Shown here: one piece after another, positions 6,940-14,824 of the stretch | How the letters are laid out: the number at the start of each line of letters is the position of its first letter | Numbering within the stretch: position 1 is the stretch's first letter | Assembly: GCA_947447465.1 (NCBI GenBank) | Contig: CANFKE010000045.1 | Span: forward strand, 1 to 33,518 | Origin: Chitinophagaceae bacterium | GTDB lineage: Bacteria; Bacteroidota; Bacteroidia; Chitinophagales; Chitinophagaceae | Direction: 5' to 3' | DNA length: 33,518 nt | Notes under the pieces: model-generated | Seen by the model: only the letters and a program-made list of their open reading frames with translations | Told to the model about the DNA's origin: nothing | Databases searched by the model: none | Program-made: the position numbers and the translations under genes

Positions 6940-8194
6940 TAATATTGAGTCCTACAGTACATTCCAGACATCTGCGAGCGCTACAGTAGTTGTTATACAA
7001 CTGAATAAGTGCCTGACTTTGGGCGGCATTATTAGCTGTCCAGCCATTGTCGGCCCATAGTGCAGTTATGTTGTTCTTCTCTGCCGGCACTGCTTCCAGC
7101 AGGTTCAGAGAGTGCTCTCTGAGAGATGCTGCGCCCTGCCTTGAAGCATACAAAAACTGTATAGGGGCTATGGTATTGATGATGATGTTCTGAATAGAGG
7201 ATTTGCCCAACGACTTAGGCCCCGGGCCGGTTTGCAGCTCATCGAACATGAAATGGTCGATCCAGTAATCGCTGGCGGTAACATCGAGAAGCGGCTCTAT
7301 CTCCTTTATTGAATGGGTCTCTATGATCTGGGAGAACAAATGCTCCGACTTGTGGATCAGCATAGCAAACTGAGCTATCCTTACCGTGGGAAAATTAGCA
7401 GGCCTCATCCTCAGGAATTTCCAGAGATGCGCAGATATTGGCGACAACTTATACTTCTTGCGCAGATAGCTGTATTCATCCTGTAGTTTTTCGGGATAGT
7501 CGTCCATGAAGGAGGCATTGAGCATACCTGCCTGACCAAATAAAAGAGCTTCTATCTGCATGAGGTTTTCTCTATGCCTGCCCAGTACATTGAGCGGTAT
7601 GGATTGCGCCAGTAAGAGAAAGGGAGTTGCATTAGTCTTGAATCCGAAATTCGCCGCCATGCGCCAGTAGAGCAAGTTTCGCCAATCCTCAGCTGAGTTC
7701 TCAAGCATTACATTCCAGTCGCTTAATTTATGTTCCCAACGCTCAGCCAGCAGCCGTGTCAGCCAGCCTTCCTTGGTTATAGACCTCACCTGCTTGTGCT
7801 GATCTGAGCAAGGCAACTGATTTCCGGCCTGCATAAGCACATCATACTTCCCGATAACGTGAGCAGGTATCTTACCATCAAGCACCAGAACAGGAGTATT
7901 GATGGCTACCCCATCAACATCATTGTCATAGACCACATGAAGTGCGAGATTGTGATAAGAAAGATCGTGCTGATGACCATGCCTGAGCCAGTCACTGCTT
8001 TTGAGGTGCAATTCTACATTGCCTACTAATATGGTCTTACCTATCTTAATGCGAGCCTCTAAAAAGTCGGGACCAGCATCTTTGTTGAGTTTACCGGGAT
8101 GTACAATGGTAAGCTGTTCACCATCGGTGGTTTTCAGGTCGGTCACCTGATATAAAGAGTGCTGCCAGATGAACTGAAATAAAGCTTCGGTCAT
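6923..8194 (-). CDS. DUF2851 family protein
   Basis: A 423-residue cytosolic protein typical of Bacteroidota, function unknown. The N-terminal part carries the family signature: GPDFLEARI (about 38-46), then GNVELHLKSSDW, HGHQHDLSYHN and LHVVYDND. The middle is alpha-helical. Near the C-terminus lies a cysteine group YCSARRCLECTVG (C-x4-C-x2-C) that could bind a metal. The arrangement of acidic residues followed by ExH is reminiscent of a nuclease-like core, but this is speculative. Its start is 35 bases after the MFS gene, on the same strand, so it may be the last gene of a dedA-MFS-DUF2851 transcript. Its 3' end overlaps osmC by 17 bases. Confidence 0.85.
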   Translation of the reverse strand: MTEALFQFIWQHSLYQVTDLKTTDGEQLTIVHPGKLNKDAGPDFLEARIKIGKTILVGNVELHLKSSDWLRHGHQHDLSYHNLALHVVYDNDVDGVAINTPVLVLDGKIPAHVIGKYDVLMQAGNQLPCSDQHKQVRSITKEGWLTRLLAERWEHKLSDWNVMLENSAEDWRNLLYWRMAANFGFKTNATPFLLLAQSIPLNVLGRHRENLMQIEALLFGQAGMLNASFMDDYPEKLQDEYSYLRKKYKLSPISAHLWKFLRMRPANFPTVRIAQFAMLIHKSEHLFSQIIETHSIKEIEPLLDVTASDYWIDHFMFDELQTGPGPKSLGKSSIQNIIINTIAPIQFLYASRQGAASLREHSLNLLEAVPAEKNNITALWADNGWTANNAAQSQALIQLYNNYCSARRCLECTVGLNIIRQAT

Positions 8195-8229
8195 GTGTCA
8201 TGGTTTTCAGGAAAAAGGAGGAGGTATTA

Positions 8230-9459
8230 TCAGTGTTCGATAAAGTCGAGGTCTTTACCAAACGTCTCTTCTGTCATCAACACAGCAATAGTACTGATGG
8301 TCATTACAACTGCACCGGTAATAGCACCTGCATTGATGTAACTAAAATGTAAACTATGCTGCAGGAAATTGAAGAGCATAAAAATAATAGGCAACGATCC
8401 GCGCACCATATTAGGAACGGTAGTAGCTGCGGTAGCCCTGAGATTGGTGCCGAAATGCTCTGCGGCCATAGTTACGAACAATGCCCAGAACCCGGTACCA
8501 AAGCCCATAAGGGCACAGATCATGTACATATTGGCCGCATTGCCATTGTACTGCCTGAAGTACAAGTATATACCAACGATAGTAATGGCGTAAAATATAT
8601 ACAGCGCTTTCTTACGGCTCTTTAATGCATGGCTGACCAAACCTATTAGCACATCGGCAATAGCGATAGCCACATAGGCATACATGACTGCTTTTCCGGG
8701 GCTTATTTTTTCAGTGATACCAAATTCATTCCCAAACTTATCGGAGAACGTGATGAGCATACCAATGACATACCATGTAGGGAGGCCAATGAGAATGGCC
8801 AGAATATACTTAAGTGCCCGCTTACCGTTGGTAAAGAACAAAAAGAAGTCTCCTCTTCTTACATTCTGCGATTTTACCTGAGCATACAAACCCGATTCAA
8901 ATACACTGATCCGCAATGCGAGCAATGCCAACCCCAGACCACCACCGATAAAATAACATACCCGCCAATCGAATGACTGTGAAATGAAATAAGCGACAAT
9001 GGCACCTGTGAGGCCTATACCTGCAACCAGAGATGTTGCAATGCCACGTAGTTCTTTAGATATTAGTTCAGACACCAGTGTAATGCCGGCACCTAATTCA
9101 CCCGCCAGACCTATACCGGCAATGAACCGGCATATTTCGTACTGCTCTACTGTGTGCACGAAGCCATTGGCAATATTGGCGGCTGAATACAAAAGAATAG
9201 AACCAAATAAAACACTCAATCTACCCTTTTTGTCGCCTAACACGCCCCAAAAGATACCCCCCAGTAACAAGCCGATCATCTGAACATTGATGACATCCTG
9301 ACCAACACTTAATGCTTTTTCACCTGTTAAATTCAAACTTGTAAGGCTTGCATTTCTTACCATACTGAAAAGCAGCAGATCATAAATATCTACGAAATAG
9401 CCTAACGCTGCAACCAGAACGGGAATACTGAGTAAACCAATAGACTTGCTACGATTCAT
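8230..9459 (-). CDS. MFS transporter (sugar/metabolite:H+ symporter-like)
   Basis: A 409-residue inner-membrane transporter with about twelve helices. The MFS loop 2-3 motif appears as GDKKGRLSVLFGS after GLLLGGIFWGVL, and FIAGIGLAGELGAGITLVSELI with RGIATSLVAGIG matches the fourth-fifth helix region of the metabolite:H+ symporter and sugar-porter-like branches. The first helix contains DIYDLLLFSM, an acidic pair frequent in organic-anion and aromatic-acid carriers. The substrate cannot be named. It starts 18 bases after the dedA stop, which implies cotranscription, but no catabolic genes are adjacent to suggest a substrate. Confidence 0.85.
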   Translation of the reverse strand: MNRSKSIGLLSIPVLVAALGYFVDIYDLLLFSMVRNASLTSLNLTGEKALSVGQDVINVQMIGLLLGGIFWGVLGDKKGRLSVLFGSILLYSAANIANGFVHTVEQYEICRFIAGIGLAGELGAGITLVSELISKELRGIATSLVAGIGLTGAIVAYFISQSFDWRVCYFIGGGLGLALLALRISVFESGLYAQVKSQNVRRGDFFLFFTNGKRALKYILAILIGLPTWYVIGMLITFSDKFGNEFGITEKISPGKAVMYAYVAIAIADVLIGLVSHALKSRKKALYIFYAITIVGIYLYFRQYNGNAANMYMICALMGFGTGFWALFVTMAAEHFGTNLRATAATTVPNMVRGSLPIIFMLFNFLQHSLHFSYINAGAITGAVVMTISTIAVLMTEETFGKDLDFIEH

Positions 9460-9477
9460 GTGAAGGATTTTTGCAAT

Positions 9478-10134
9478 TTATGCTTCTGTAGTGGCTTTCT
9501 TTTTACCAAAGAACATTTTGAACAATACAGGACCTGTTGTTACGATAACTAACCCTATTACAATGATCTCCAGATTTTTTTGTACCCATGGAATATTGCC
9601 AAGTAATACGCCGGCCAACATCATGCTGCTGACCCAGGCCAAACAGCCCAGAATGTTGTAGTAAATGAATTTCTTATAATTCATATCTACCATTCCGCCT
9701 ACTATGGGAGCAAATGTGCGCACAATGGGCAGGAAGCGCGCAAAGAATATAGCCAACCCACCTTTTTTCTCATAGAAATCATGCGCCTGATGTATATATT
9801 TTTTCTTGAACAGCATACTATCTTCCCTCTTCATCAAAATGTGGCCAAATTTGCTGCCATACCAATAGCCTATAATGTTACCTATTACTCCGCAAGCAGT
9901 TATCAGCCCTATCCAAAAAGCAAGGTCTATATACATATTGCCGAATTTAGATGCGGCAGTACTTGTAGCAATGATCACACCTGTAACAAAAAGTAACGAA
10001 TCACCGGGAAGAAAGAAACCAACGAATAAACCAGTTTCAGCAAAAATAATGAACATGACCACATATAAACCGCCGTGAGCCATTATCCAATTGGGGTCGA
10101 TCAACTGCCTGTAAATCTCTATTAATTGATGCAT
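9478..10134 (-). CDS. DedA family membrane protein
   Basis: A 218-residue integral membrane protein of the DedA/SNARE-associated family. Diagnostic residues are visible: E33 in FAETGLFVG, D45 in FLPGDSLLF, and the re-entrant motif FFARFLPIVRTFAPIVGG with R133, P136, R139 and P143. DedA proteins are proton-dependent transporters; several flip undecaprenyl phosphate or phosphatidylethanolamine, which bears on envelope recycling and antibiotic tolerance. Which lipid this one moves is unknown. It ends 18 bases before the MFS gene start on the same strand. The ATG at 10134 gives a standard-length N-terminus. Confidence 0.92.
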   Translation of the reverse strand: MHQLIEIYRQLIDPNWIMAHGGLYVVMFIIFAETGLFVGFFLPGDSLLFVTGVIIATSTAASKFGNMYIDLAFWIGLITACGVIGNIIGYWYGSKFGHILMKREDSMLFKKKYIHQAHDFYEKKGGLAIFFARFLPIVRTFAPIVGGMVDMNYKKFIYYNILGCLAWVSSMMLAGVLLGNIPWVQKNLEIIVIGLVIVTTGPVLFKMFFGKKKATTEA

Positions 10135-10240
10135 ATTCTATTAAGTTGCCGTGAAAATATAAAAAAAAGCCGAACAACCGGACGGGTTATGAAAATAGAA
10201 GTAAAAGCTATGCGTGAATGATGTATTTATTGATATCTAA

Positions 10241-10690
10241 TCAGCCGTTGATCTGCTGTTGCTTCTTGAGTATTTTGGTGACTTCTCTGAAACAAATGGA
10301 AAAATACCAAACTGAAACAAGCAACCCTGAAAACATCAGGTAGAAATTATGAACACCATTTACTGCAAACCTTTTCAGATCAAGATCTGTAACTACTACC
10401 TCTTTAACTTTATTGGTGACGTAATAGTAAATACCCAACCAAATGACCAGAGATAAGGCAAATGCCCATCTTTCTATTTTCTTCTTCTTATAGAATGGCA
10501 GGAAATAGTTGATACCAAAGCTGACCACCTGAAACACAAGTAGTAACCAGAATATTTTTCTGGACCAATCACCACCTTCGTCTATAGTATAGAAGTAGTA
10601 GATGAGCAATGCGGTCTGAATTAGGGGATCGACGATCTTGAATGTCAGCATACGGTCTATGCTGCTCCTTGATTTCTTTTTCCTTGACAT
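10241..10690 (-). CDS. Small four-helix membrane protein, unknown
   Basis: A 149-residue protein with a basic N-terminus (MSRKKKSRSSIDR) and four hydrophobic segments at about 17-36, 46-66, 76-92 and 112-132, with lysine-rich loops (FYKKKKIERW) and a polar Gln-rich tail. No motif is recognised. It precedes dedA by 106 bases on the same strand and is divergent from the nucleotidyltransferase gene, with 83 bases shared between the two starts. An imperfect -7 box (TACTTTAG on the minus strand) lies in that gap. Confidence 0.7.
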   Translation of the reverse strand: MSRKKKSRSSIDRMLTFKIVDPLIQTALLIYYFYTIDEGGDWSRKIFWLLLVFQVVSFGINYFLPFYKKKKIERWAFALSLVIWLGIYYYVTNKVKEVVVTDLDLKRFAVNGVHNFYLMFSGLLVSVWYFSICFREVTKILKKQQQING

Positions 10691-10761
10691 TGGGATGGGG
10701 GTATATTTTCAGCTAAAGTATATAAAAAACAAATTGACTTATAAAATTGTGGCTATCTACA

Positions 10762-10769
10762 TAAATTTA
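10762..10769 (+). promoter_or_regulatory. Near-consensus -7 box (TAAATTTA) of the nucleotidyltransferase gene
   Basis: TAAATTTA differs from TAnnTTTG only at the last base and ends exactly 4 bases (CACT) before the ATG at 10774. The spacing equals that seen at 2790, 21301 (minus) and 22840, suggesting a leaderless or near-leaderless mRNA. Confidence 0.4.
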
Positions 10770-10773
10770 CACT

Positions 10774-11490
10774 ATGAAAGCTATGTTGTTTGCCGCAGGA
10801 CTAGGAACCAGATTGAAGCCATTTACTAATAATGCTCCTAAAGCATTAGCTATGGTAGGCAATAAAACCTTATTGGAAATCAACATAAAGTATCTTCAAC
10901 GATTTGGCATAACAGATGTGATCATCAATGTTCACCATTTTGCAGACATGATAGAAGATATGGTAGGGCAACACAATGGCTTTGGCAGCAACATTACTAT
11001 ATCTGATGAAAGAGATGAGGTACTGGAGACCGGTGGAGGATTGAAAAAAGCAGCTTGGTATTTCTCAGGTGCAGAACCATTTGTAGTGATGAATGTAGAT
11101 GTACTGACAACACTTGACCTTGGTCAACTTATAACATCACATCGGTCATCAGAAGCTATTGCAACACTTGCGGTGATGAAAAGAGACTCCTCGAGACAAT
11201 TACTTTTTGATACTGAAATGACACTTTGTGGCTGGCAGAATAACAGCACCAATGAACAAAAGATAGCCCGTTCTATAACAGATACGCAACCATTTGCCTT
11301 CAGTGGCATACAGATAATGAGCCCAGCAATATGGGAAAACGCACCATTTAGCGGTAAATTCTCACTAATAGACCTCTACCTGCATACTGCGAAACAAAGT
11401 ATTGTAAAAGGATATGACCATACCGGAGATACCTTCATAGATGTGGGCAAGCCCGAAAGTTTAGCAAAAGCTGAATTATTGTTCAAATAA
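10774..11490 (+). CDS. Sugar-phosphate nucleotidyltransferase (MurU/GMPP-like)
   Basis: A 238-residue protein with the nucleotidyltransferase signature AAGLGTRLKPFT (7-18) followed by APKALAMVG, and a metal-binding aspartate in VMNVDVLTT (about 107). It should couple an NTP to a sugar 1-phosphate with release of pyrophosphate. The short length without a C-terminal left-handed helix fits the MurU (N-acetylmuramate-1-phosphate uridylyltransferase) and bacterial mannose-1-phosphate guanylyltransferase-like group. MurU genes often neighbour the kinase AmgK, which is not seen here, so the substrate is open. It ends 4 bases from the convergent SanA-like gene. Confidence 0.85.
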   Translation: MKAMLFAAGLGTRLKPFTNNAPKALAMVGNKTLLEINIKYLQRFGITDVIINVHHFADMIEDMVGQHNGFGSNITISDERDEVLETGGGLKKAAWYFSGAEPFVVMNVDVLTTLDLGQLITSHRSSEAIATLAVMKRDSSRQLLFDTEMTLCGWQNNSTNEQKIARSITDTQPFAFSGIQIMSPAIWENAPFSGKFSLIDLYLHTAKQSIVKGYDHTGDTFIDVGKPESLAKAELLFK

Positions 11491-11494
11491 GTAA

Positions 11495-12133
11495 TTACTT
11501 GATCTCTACTTTATCTCCGTAGAATTTCGCTTGCTTATTCAGCAGCAGATCTATCATCATTTTTACCCGTGCCAGTTTCTCACGAGCAAAAACCTGAACG
11601 TAAGCATCGCCATCTGCTGCACAATAGCCAACTGCACTTATGTTCTTTCTATTGGCTATATAAATGGCCCTCTGATTGTGAAAGGTCTGGGAAATGATAG
11701 TAAACCGAGATTGACCAAATATGTCTCTGCACCTGAGAATACTGTCTAATGTGCGGAGACCCGCATAATCAAAAAGAATACGGCTTTCAGGCACTCCTTT
11801 AGCTACGAGGTCATTTTTCATCAACAACGGTTCATTATAATATTGTGTACTGTTGTCGCCACTAACTATGATATAATCGACTTTACCAGCCATATAAAGC
11901 TGAACTGCTGCATCGATCCGATTCTGGTAATAGGGATTGATAATATTTTTGGCCTTGTCCATAAACTTGGCCGTACCTAACAATAATCCTACTTTGTTTT
12001 TAGGAATGGTATTTACGTCTGTGAAGAGCTGGTCTTTGGTATCTCGTATCACCATATAATTTACTACACTGACAATTGTCAATATAAATAGTAAACTGAT
12101 AATAGTAAGATTCCTCCACTTTCTGAACGACAT
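11495..12133 (-). CDS. SanA/YdcF (DUF218) family membrane protein
   Basis: A 212-residue protein from the ATG at 12133 (MSFRKWRNLTIIS), with one N-terminal membrane helix (about 6-24) and a DUF218 domain: VGLLLGTAKF, NRIDAAVQLYMAGKVDYIIVSGDN, the EPLLMKNDLVAKGVPESRI segment and a C-terminal TIISQTFHNQRAIYIA. E. coli SanA/ElyC/YdcF relatives affect envelope integrity and vancomycin sensitivity; no activity is firmly known. The frame is open upstream to 12265, which would add 44 residues ahead of the membrane helix; relatives start with the helix, so I prefer 12133. It converges on the nucleotidyltransferase with a 4-base gap. Confidence 0.85.
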   Translation of the reverse strand: MSFRKWRNLTIISLLFILTIVSVVNYMVIRDTKDQLFTDVNTIPKNKVGLLLGTAKFMDKAKNIINPYYQNRIDAAVQLYMAGKVDYIIVSGDNSTQYYNEPLLMKNDLVAKGVPESRILFDYAGLRTLDSILRCRDIFGQSRFTIISQTFHNQRAIYIANRKNISAVGYCAADGDAYVQVFAREKLARVKMMIDLLLNKQAKFYGDKVEIK

Positions 12134-12306
12134 AAGCCTGTATATAATCGGTGGCAAGATAGGTAATTGAGTCAGAATATTCAATCCTGAGATACATGTA
12201 AATATGTTTGAACTATCTGTACTCATTGATTTACAGGTTTTACATACATTATTAACATCGATCACATTGTTTTATTTGAAGGATATAATTTTTCAAACCA
12301 AACAAC

Positions 12307-12314
12307 TATATTTG
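12307..12314 (+). promoter_or_regulatory. -7 box (TATATTTG) upstream of the pyrophosphatase gene
   Basis: TATATTTG fits TAnnTTTG exactly and lies 32 bases before the ATG at 12347. No TTG is found at the ideal -33 distance. The roughly 30-base leader is AT-rich and has no Shine-Dalgarno sequence beyond AAGGA at 12335-12339. Confidence 0.45.
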
Positions 12315-12346
12315 TCACTTCACATTTTTTTAACAAGGATTTACAT

Positions 12347-14581
12347 ATGACGCCATTATTTTACCTCGTACCGGGATTCGGGATCCTGGCATTATTGTAC
12401 ACATTCATAAAGGGAGCCTGGGTAACCAAGCAAGAGTCAGGCAATGCCCGTATGACAGAGATCGCCAACTACATTGCCGAAGGTGCAATGGCCTTTCTGA
12501 AGGCAGAGTACAAGATCATGAGTTATTTCGTAATTATAGCTGCAATATTGCTTGCATTCATGGGCTATAGCAGTCCTAATTCAAGCTGGATCATTGCAAT
12601 TGCATTTATAGTAGGTGCCTTCTTCAGTGCACTTGCAGGTTTCATTGGTATGCGTATTGCAACAAAAGCAAACGTTCGTACTGCTCATGCTGCTCGTACC
12701 AGTCTTAGCAAAGCCCTTGCCGTATCATTCGGTGGTGGTTCTGTAATGGGTCTTGGTGTAGCCGGACTTGCGGTTTTAGGACTTGGCGGCCTGTTCATCA
12801 TCCTCAAAATGTATTTCGCTCCTACTCAAGCTGTTGACAGCGCAGAAATGGAGCGTGTAATAGAAGTACTTACCGGATTCTCATTAGGAGCTGAAAGTAT
12901 TGCATTGTTTGCCCGTGTTGGTGGTGGTATATATACCAAAGCTGCTGACGTAGGCGCTGACCTTGTAGGTAAGGTAGAAGCAGGAATTCCTGAAGATGAT
13001 CCGCGTAACCCTGCAACTATTGCAGATAACGTTGGTGACAATGTTGGTGACGTAGCAGGTATGGGTGCCGACCTTTTCGGTTCTTATGTAGCTACAGTAT
13101 TGGCAACCATGGTATTGGGTCGTGAAACATCATCTATGTCAGGAGACATGTTTGGTGGACTTGCTCCTGTTTTGTTACCTATGTTGATAGCCGGTGTAGG
13201 TATATTATTATCTATGGTAGCTACTCTGTTTGTTCGTATCTCAGATAGTGCAGGTATTAGCACCAGTGCTGTACAGAGAGCATTGAATATGGGTAACTAT
13301 GGTTCAATCGTATTGACTGCTATCGCTTGCTTCTTCCTTGTCAATGGTATATTGCCGGAAACAATGTCATTGCGTGGCCATGAGTTCACTCGTACGGGTG
13401 TATTTGCCGCAATACTTGTAGGCCTTGCAGTAGGCACATTGATGAGTATGATCACTGAGTTCTATACAGCAATGGGTAAGCGTCCGGTATTGAGCATCAT
13501 CAAGCAATCTTCAACAGGTGCCGCAACCAATATCATCGGCGGTCTCGCAGTGGGTATGGAAAGTACATTCCTTCCTATTCTTGTTTTGGCAGGTGGTATC
13601 TATGGTGCTCACCGTTGTGCAGGTCTTTATGGTGTAGCTATTGCTGCTGCCGGTATGATGGCAACAACAGCTATGCAGTTGGCGATCGATGCGTTTGGTC
13701 CTATTGCGGACAACGCGGGTGGTATTGCTGAAATGAGCGAACTGGAAAAAGAAGTACGTGAAAAAACTGACGTTCTGGATGCTGTAGGTAACACTACCGC
13801 TGCAACAGGTAAAGGATTCGCTATTGCATCTGCAGCGCTTACATCACTAGCATTGTTTGCCGCTTATGTAGGTGTGGTTGAAAAAAATGGTTTTGCATTG
13901 AATGATGCGATCAATATCTACCACGCTGATGTATTGGCCGGTCTTTTCGTAGGAGCTATGATACCATTTATCTTCTCATCACTTGCAATACGTGCCGTAG
14001 GTGAGGCTGCAATGAGCATGGTAGAAGAAGTTCGTCGTCAGTTCCGCGAAATACCAGGCATCATGGAAGGCACTGGTAAGCCAGAATATGACAAGTGCGT
14101 AGCCATTTCTACTACTGCATCTTTGAAAAAAATGATGTTGCCGGGCGCCATAGCTATTATTTCTCCATTGCTCATGGGTTTCCTTTTAGGTCCTGAAGTA
14201 TTGGGTGGATTCCTTGCAGGTGCTACTGTAAGTGGCGTATTGATGGGTATGTTCCAAAACAATGCAGGTGGTGCGTGGGACAATGCCAAGAAATCATTTG
14301 AGAAAGGAGTTGAGATCAATGGTCAGATCTACTACAAAAAGTCTGAACCTCATAAAGCATCTGTAACAGGTGATACAGTAGGTGATCCGTTCAAGGATAC
14401 ATCAGGCCCTTCAATGAACATCCTGATCAAGCTGATGTCTATCGTTGCACTGGTTATCGCTCCAACCATTTCAGTATTACATAGTACGAAGGCCGCAAGT
14501 GCAGTTGCTCCTATAAAAAAAGAGATAGGTACTACTGGAACTGTTACACCAAAAGTAACTAAGGTGTTCACTATCAATTAG
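12347..14581 (+). CDS. hppA: Membrane-bound pyrophosphatase, K+-dependent, probably H+-pumping
   Basis: A 744-residue polytopic enzyme that hydrolyses pyrophosphate and pumps cations across the inner membrane. The catalytic D201-x7-K209-V-E211 motif and the acidic [16 protein letters not shown] run (D227, D231, D235) are intact. The potassium-determining site reads [10 protein letters not shown] (481-490), with Ala485 and Gly488 where K+-independent enzymes have Lys and Thr, so it should need K+. The ion-gate glutamate is missing from helix 6 (DLFGSYVAT, 242-250), but helix 5 has E183 ([12 protein letters not shown]), the arrangement I recall for the Flavobacterium-type H+ pumps. It is followed by a strong terminator and stands alone. 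Confidence 0.95.
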   Translation: MTPLFYLVPGFGILALLYTFIKGAWVTKQESGNARMTEIANYIAEGAMAFLKAEYKIMSYFVIIAAILLAFMGYSSPNSSWIIAIAFIVGAFFSALAGFIGMRIATKANVRTAHAARTSLSKALAVSFGGGSVMGLGVAGLAVLGLGGLFIILKMYFAPTQAVDSAEMERVIEVLTGFSLGAESIALFARVGGGIYTKAADVGADLVGKVEAGIPEDDPRNPATIADNVGDNVGDVAGMGADLFGSYVATVLATMVLGRETSSMSGDMFGGLAPVLLPMLIAGVGILLSMVATLFVRISDSAGISTSAVQRALNMGNYGSIVLTAIACFFLVNGILPETMSLRGHEFTRTGVFAAILVGLAVGTLMSMITEFYTAMGKRPVLSIIKQSSTGAATNIIGGLAVGMESTFLPILVLAGGIYGAHRCAGLYGVAIAAAGMMATTAMQLAIDAFGPIADNAGGIAEMSELEKEVREKTDVLDAVGNTTAATGKGFAIASAALTSLALFAAYVGVVEKNGFALNDAINIYHADVLAGLFVGAMIPFIFSSLAIRAVGEAAMSMVEEVRRQFREIPGIMEGTGKPEYDKCVAISTTASLKKMMLPGAIAIISPLLMGFLLGPEVLGGFLAGATVSGVLMGMFQNNAGGAWDNAKKSFEKGVEINGQIYYKKSEPHKASVTGDTVGDPFKDTSGPSMNILIKLMSIVALVIAPTISVLHSTKAASAVAPIKKEIGTTGTVTPKVTKVFTIN

Positions 14582-14600
14582 AGAAATGACGATAATAATC

Positions 14601-14639
14601 AAAAATACCCTGTGCTTTTGTAGCACAGGGTATTTTTTT
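14601..14639 (+). terminator. Strong intrinsic terminator after the pyrophosphatase gene
   Basis: A perfect 16-base-pair stem (14601-14616 with 14622-14637), GC-rich in its upper half (ACCCTGTGCT), a 5-base loop TTTGT and a run of seven T at 14633-14639. It starts 20 bases after the stop codon. The rest of the gap to 14825 is AT-rich and has a 6-base inverted repeat (ACAATT…AATTGT, 14762-14780) but no convincing promoter. Confidence 0.9.
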
Positions 14640-14824
14640 GCCCAATATCGGCATATAACTAACGACTGCATGTAATTGTGCGTCTTATATGTAGCGCAGC
14701 AACTAGCAAGGTCAAGTATAAAATAATCGACAAATAAACTACAGATATTTGCACAGTCAGAACAATTGAGTTATAATTGTCTTGCGTTAACACCTATTCT
14801 AAAAATAGCCGCTTATCTCCTGTT

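Noticed and set aside
12134..12265. 44-residue N-terminal extension of the SanA-like gene
   Set aside because: Family members begin with the membrane helix, which starts after the ATG at 12133. The extension looks like intergenic sequence, although it cannot be fully excluded.
14762..14780. ACAATT…AATTGT inverted repeat before the GT39-type gene
   Set aside because: Only 6-base AT-rich arms, easily found by chance in this base composition.
14777..14824. Upstream TTG extension of the GT39-type gene
   Set aside because: The ATG at 14825 has the usual charged start, and the extension adds 16 residues without family support.
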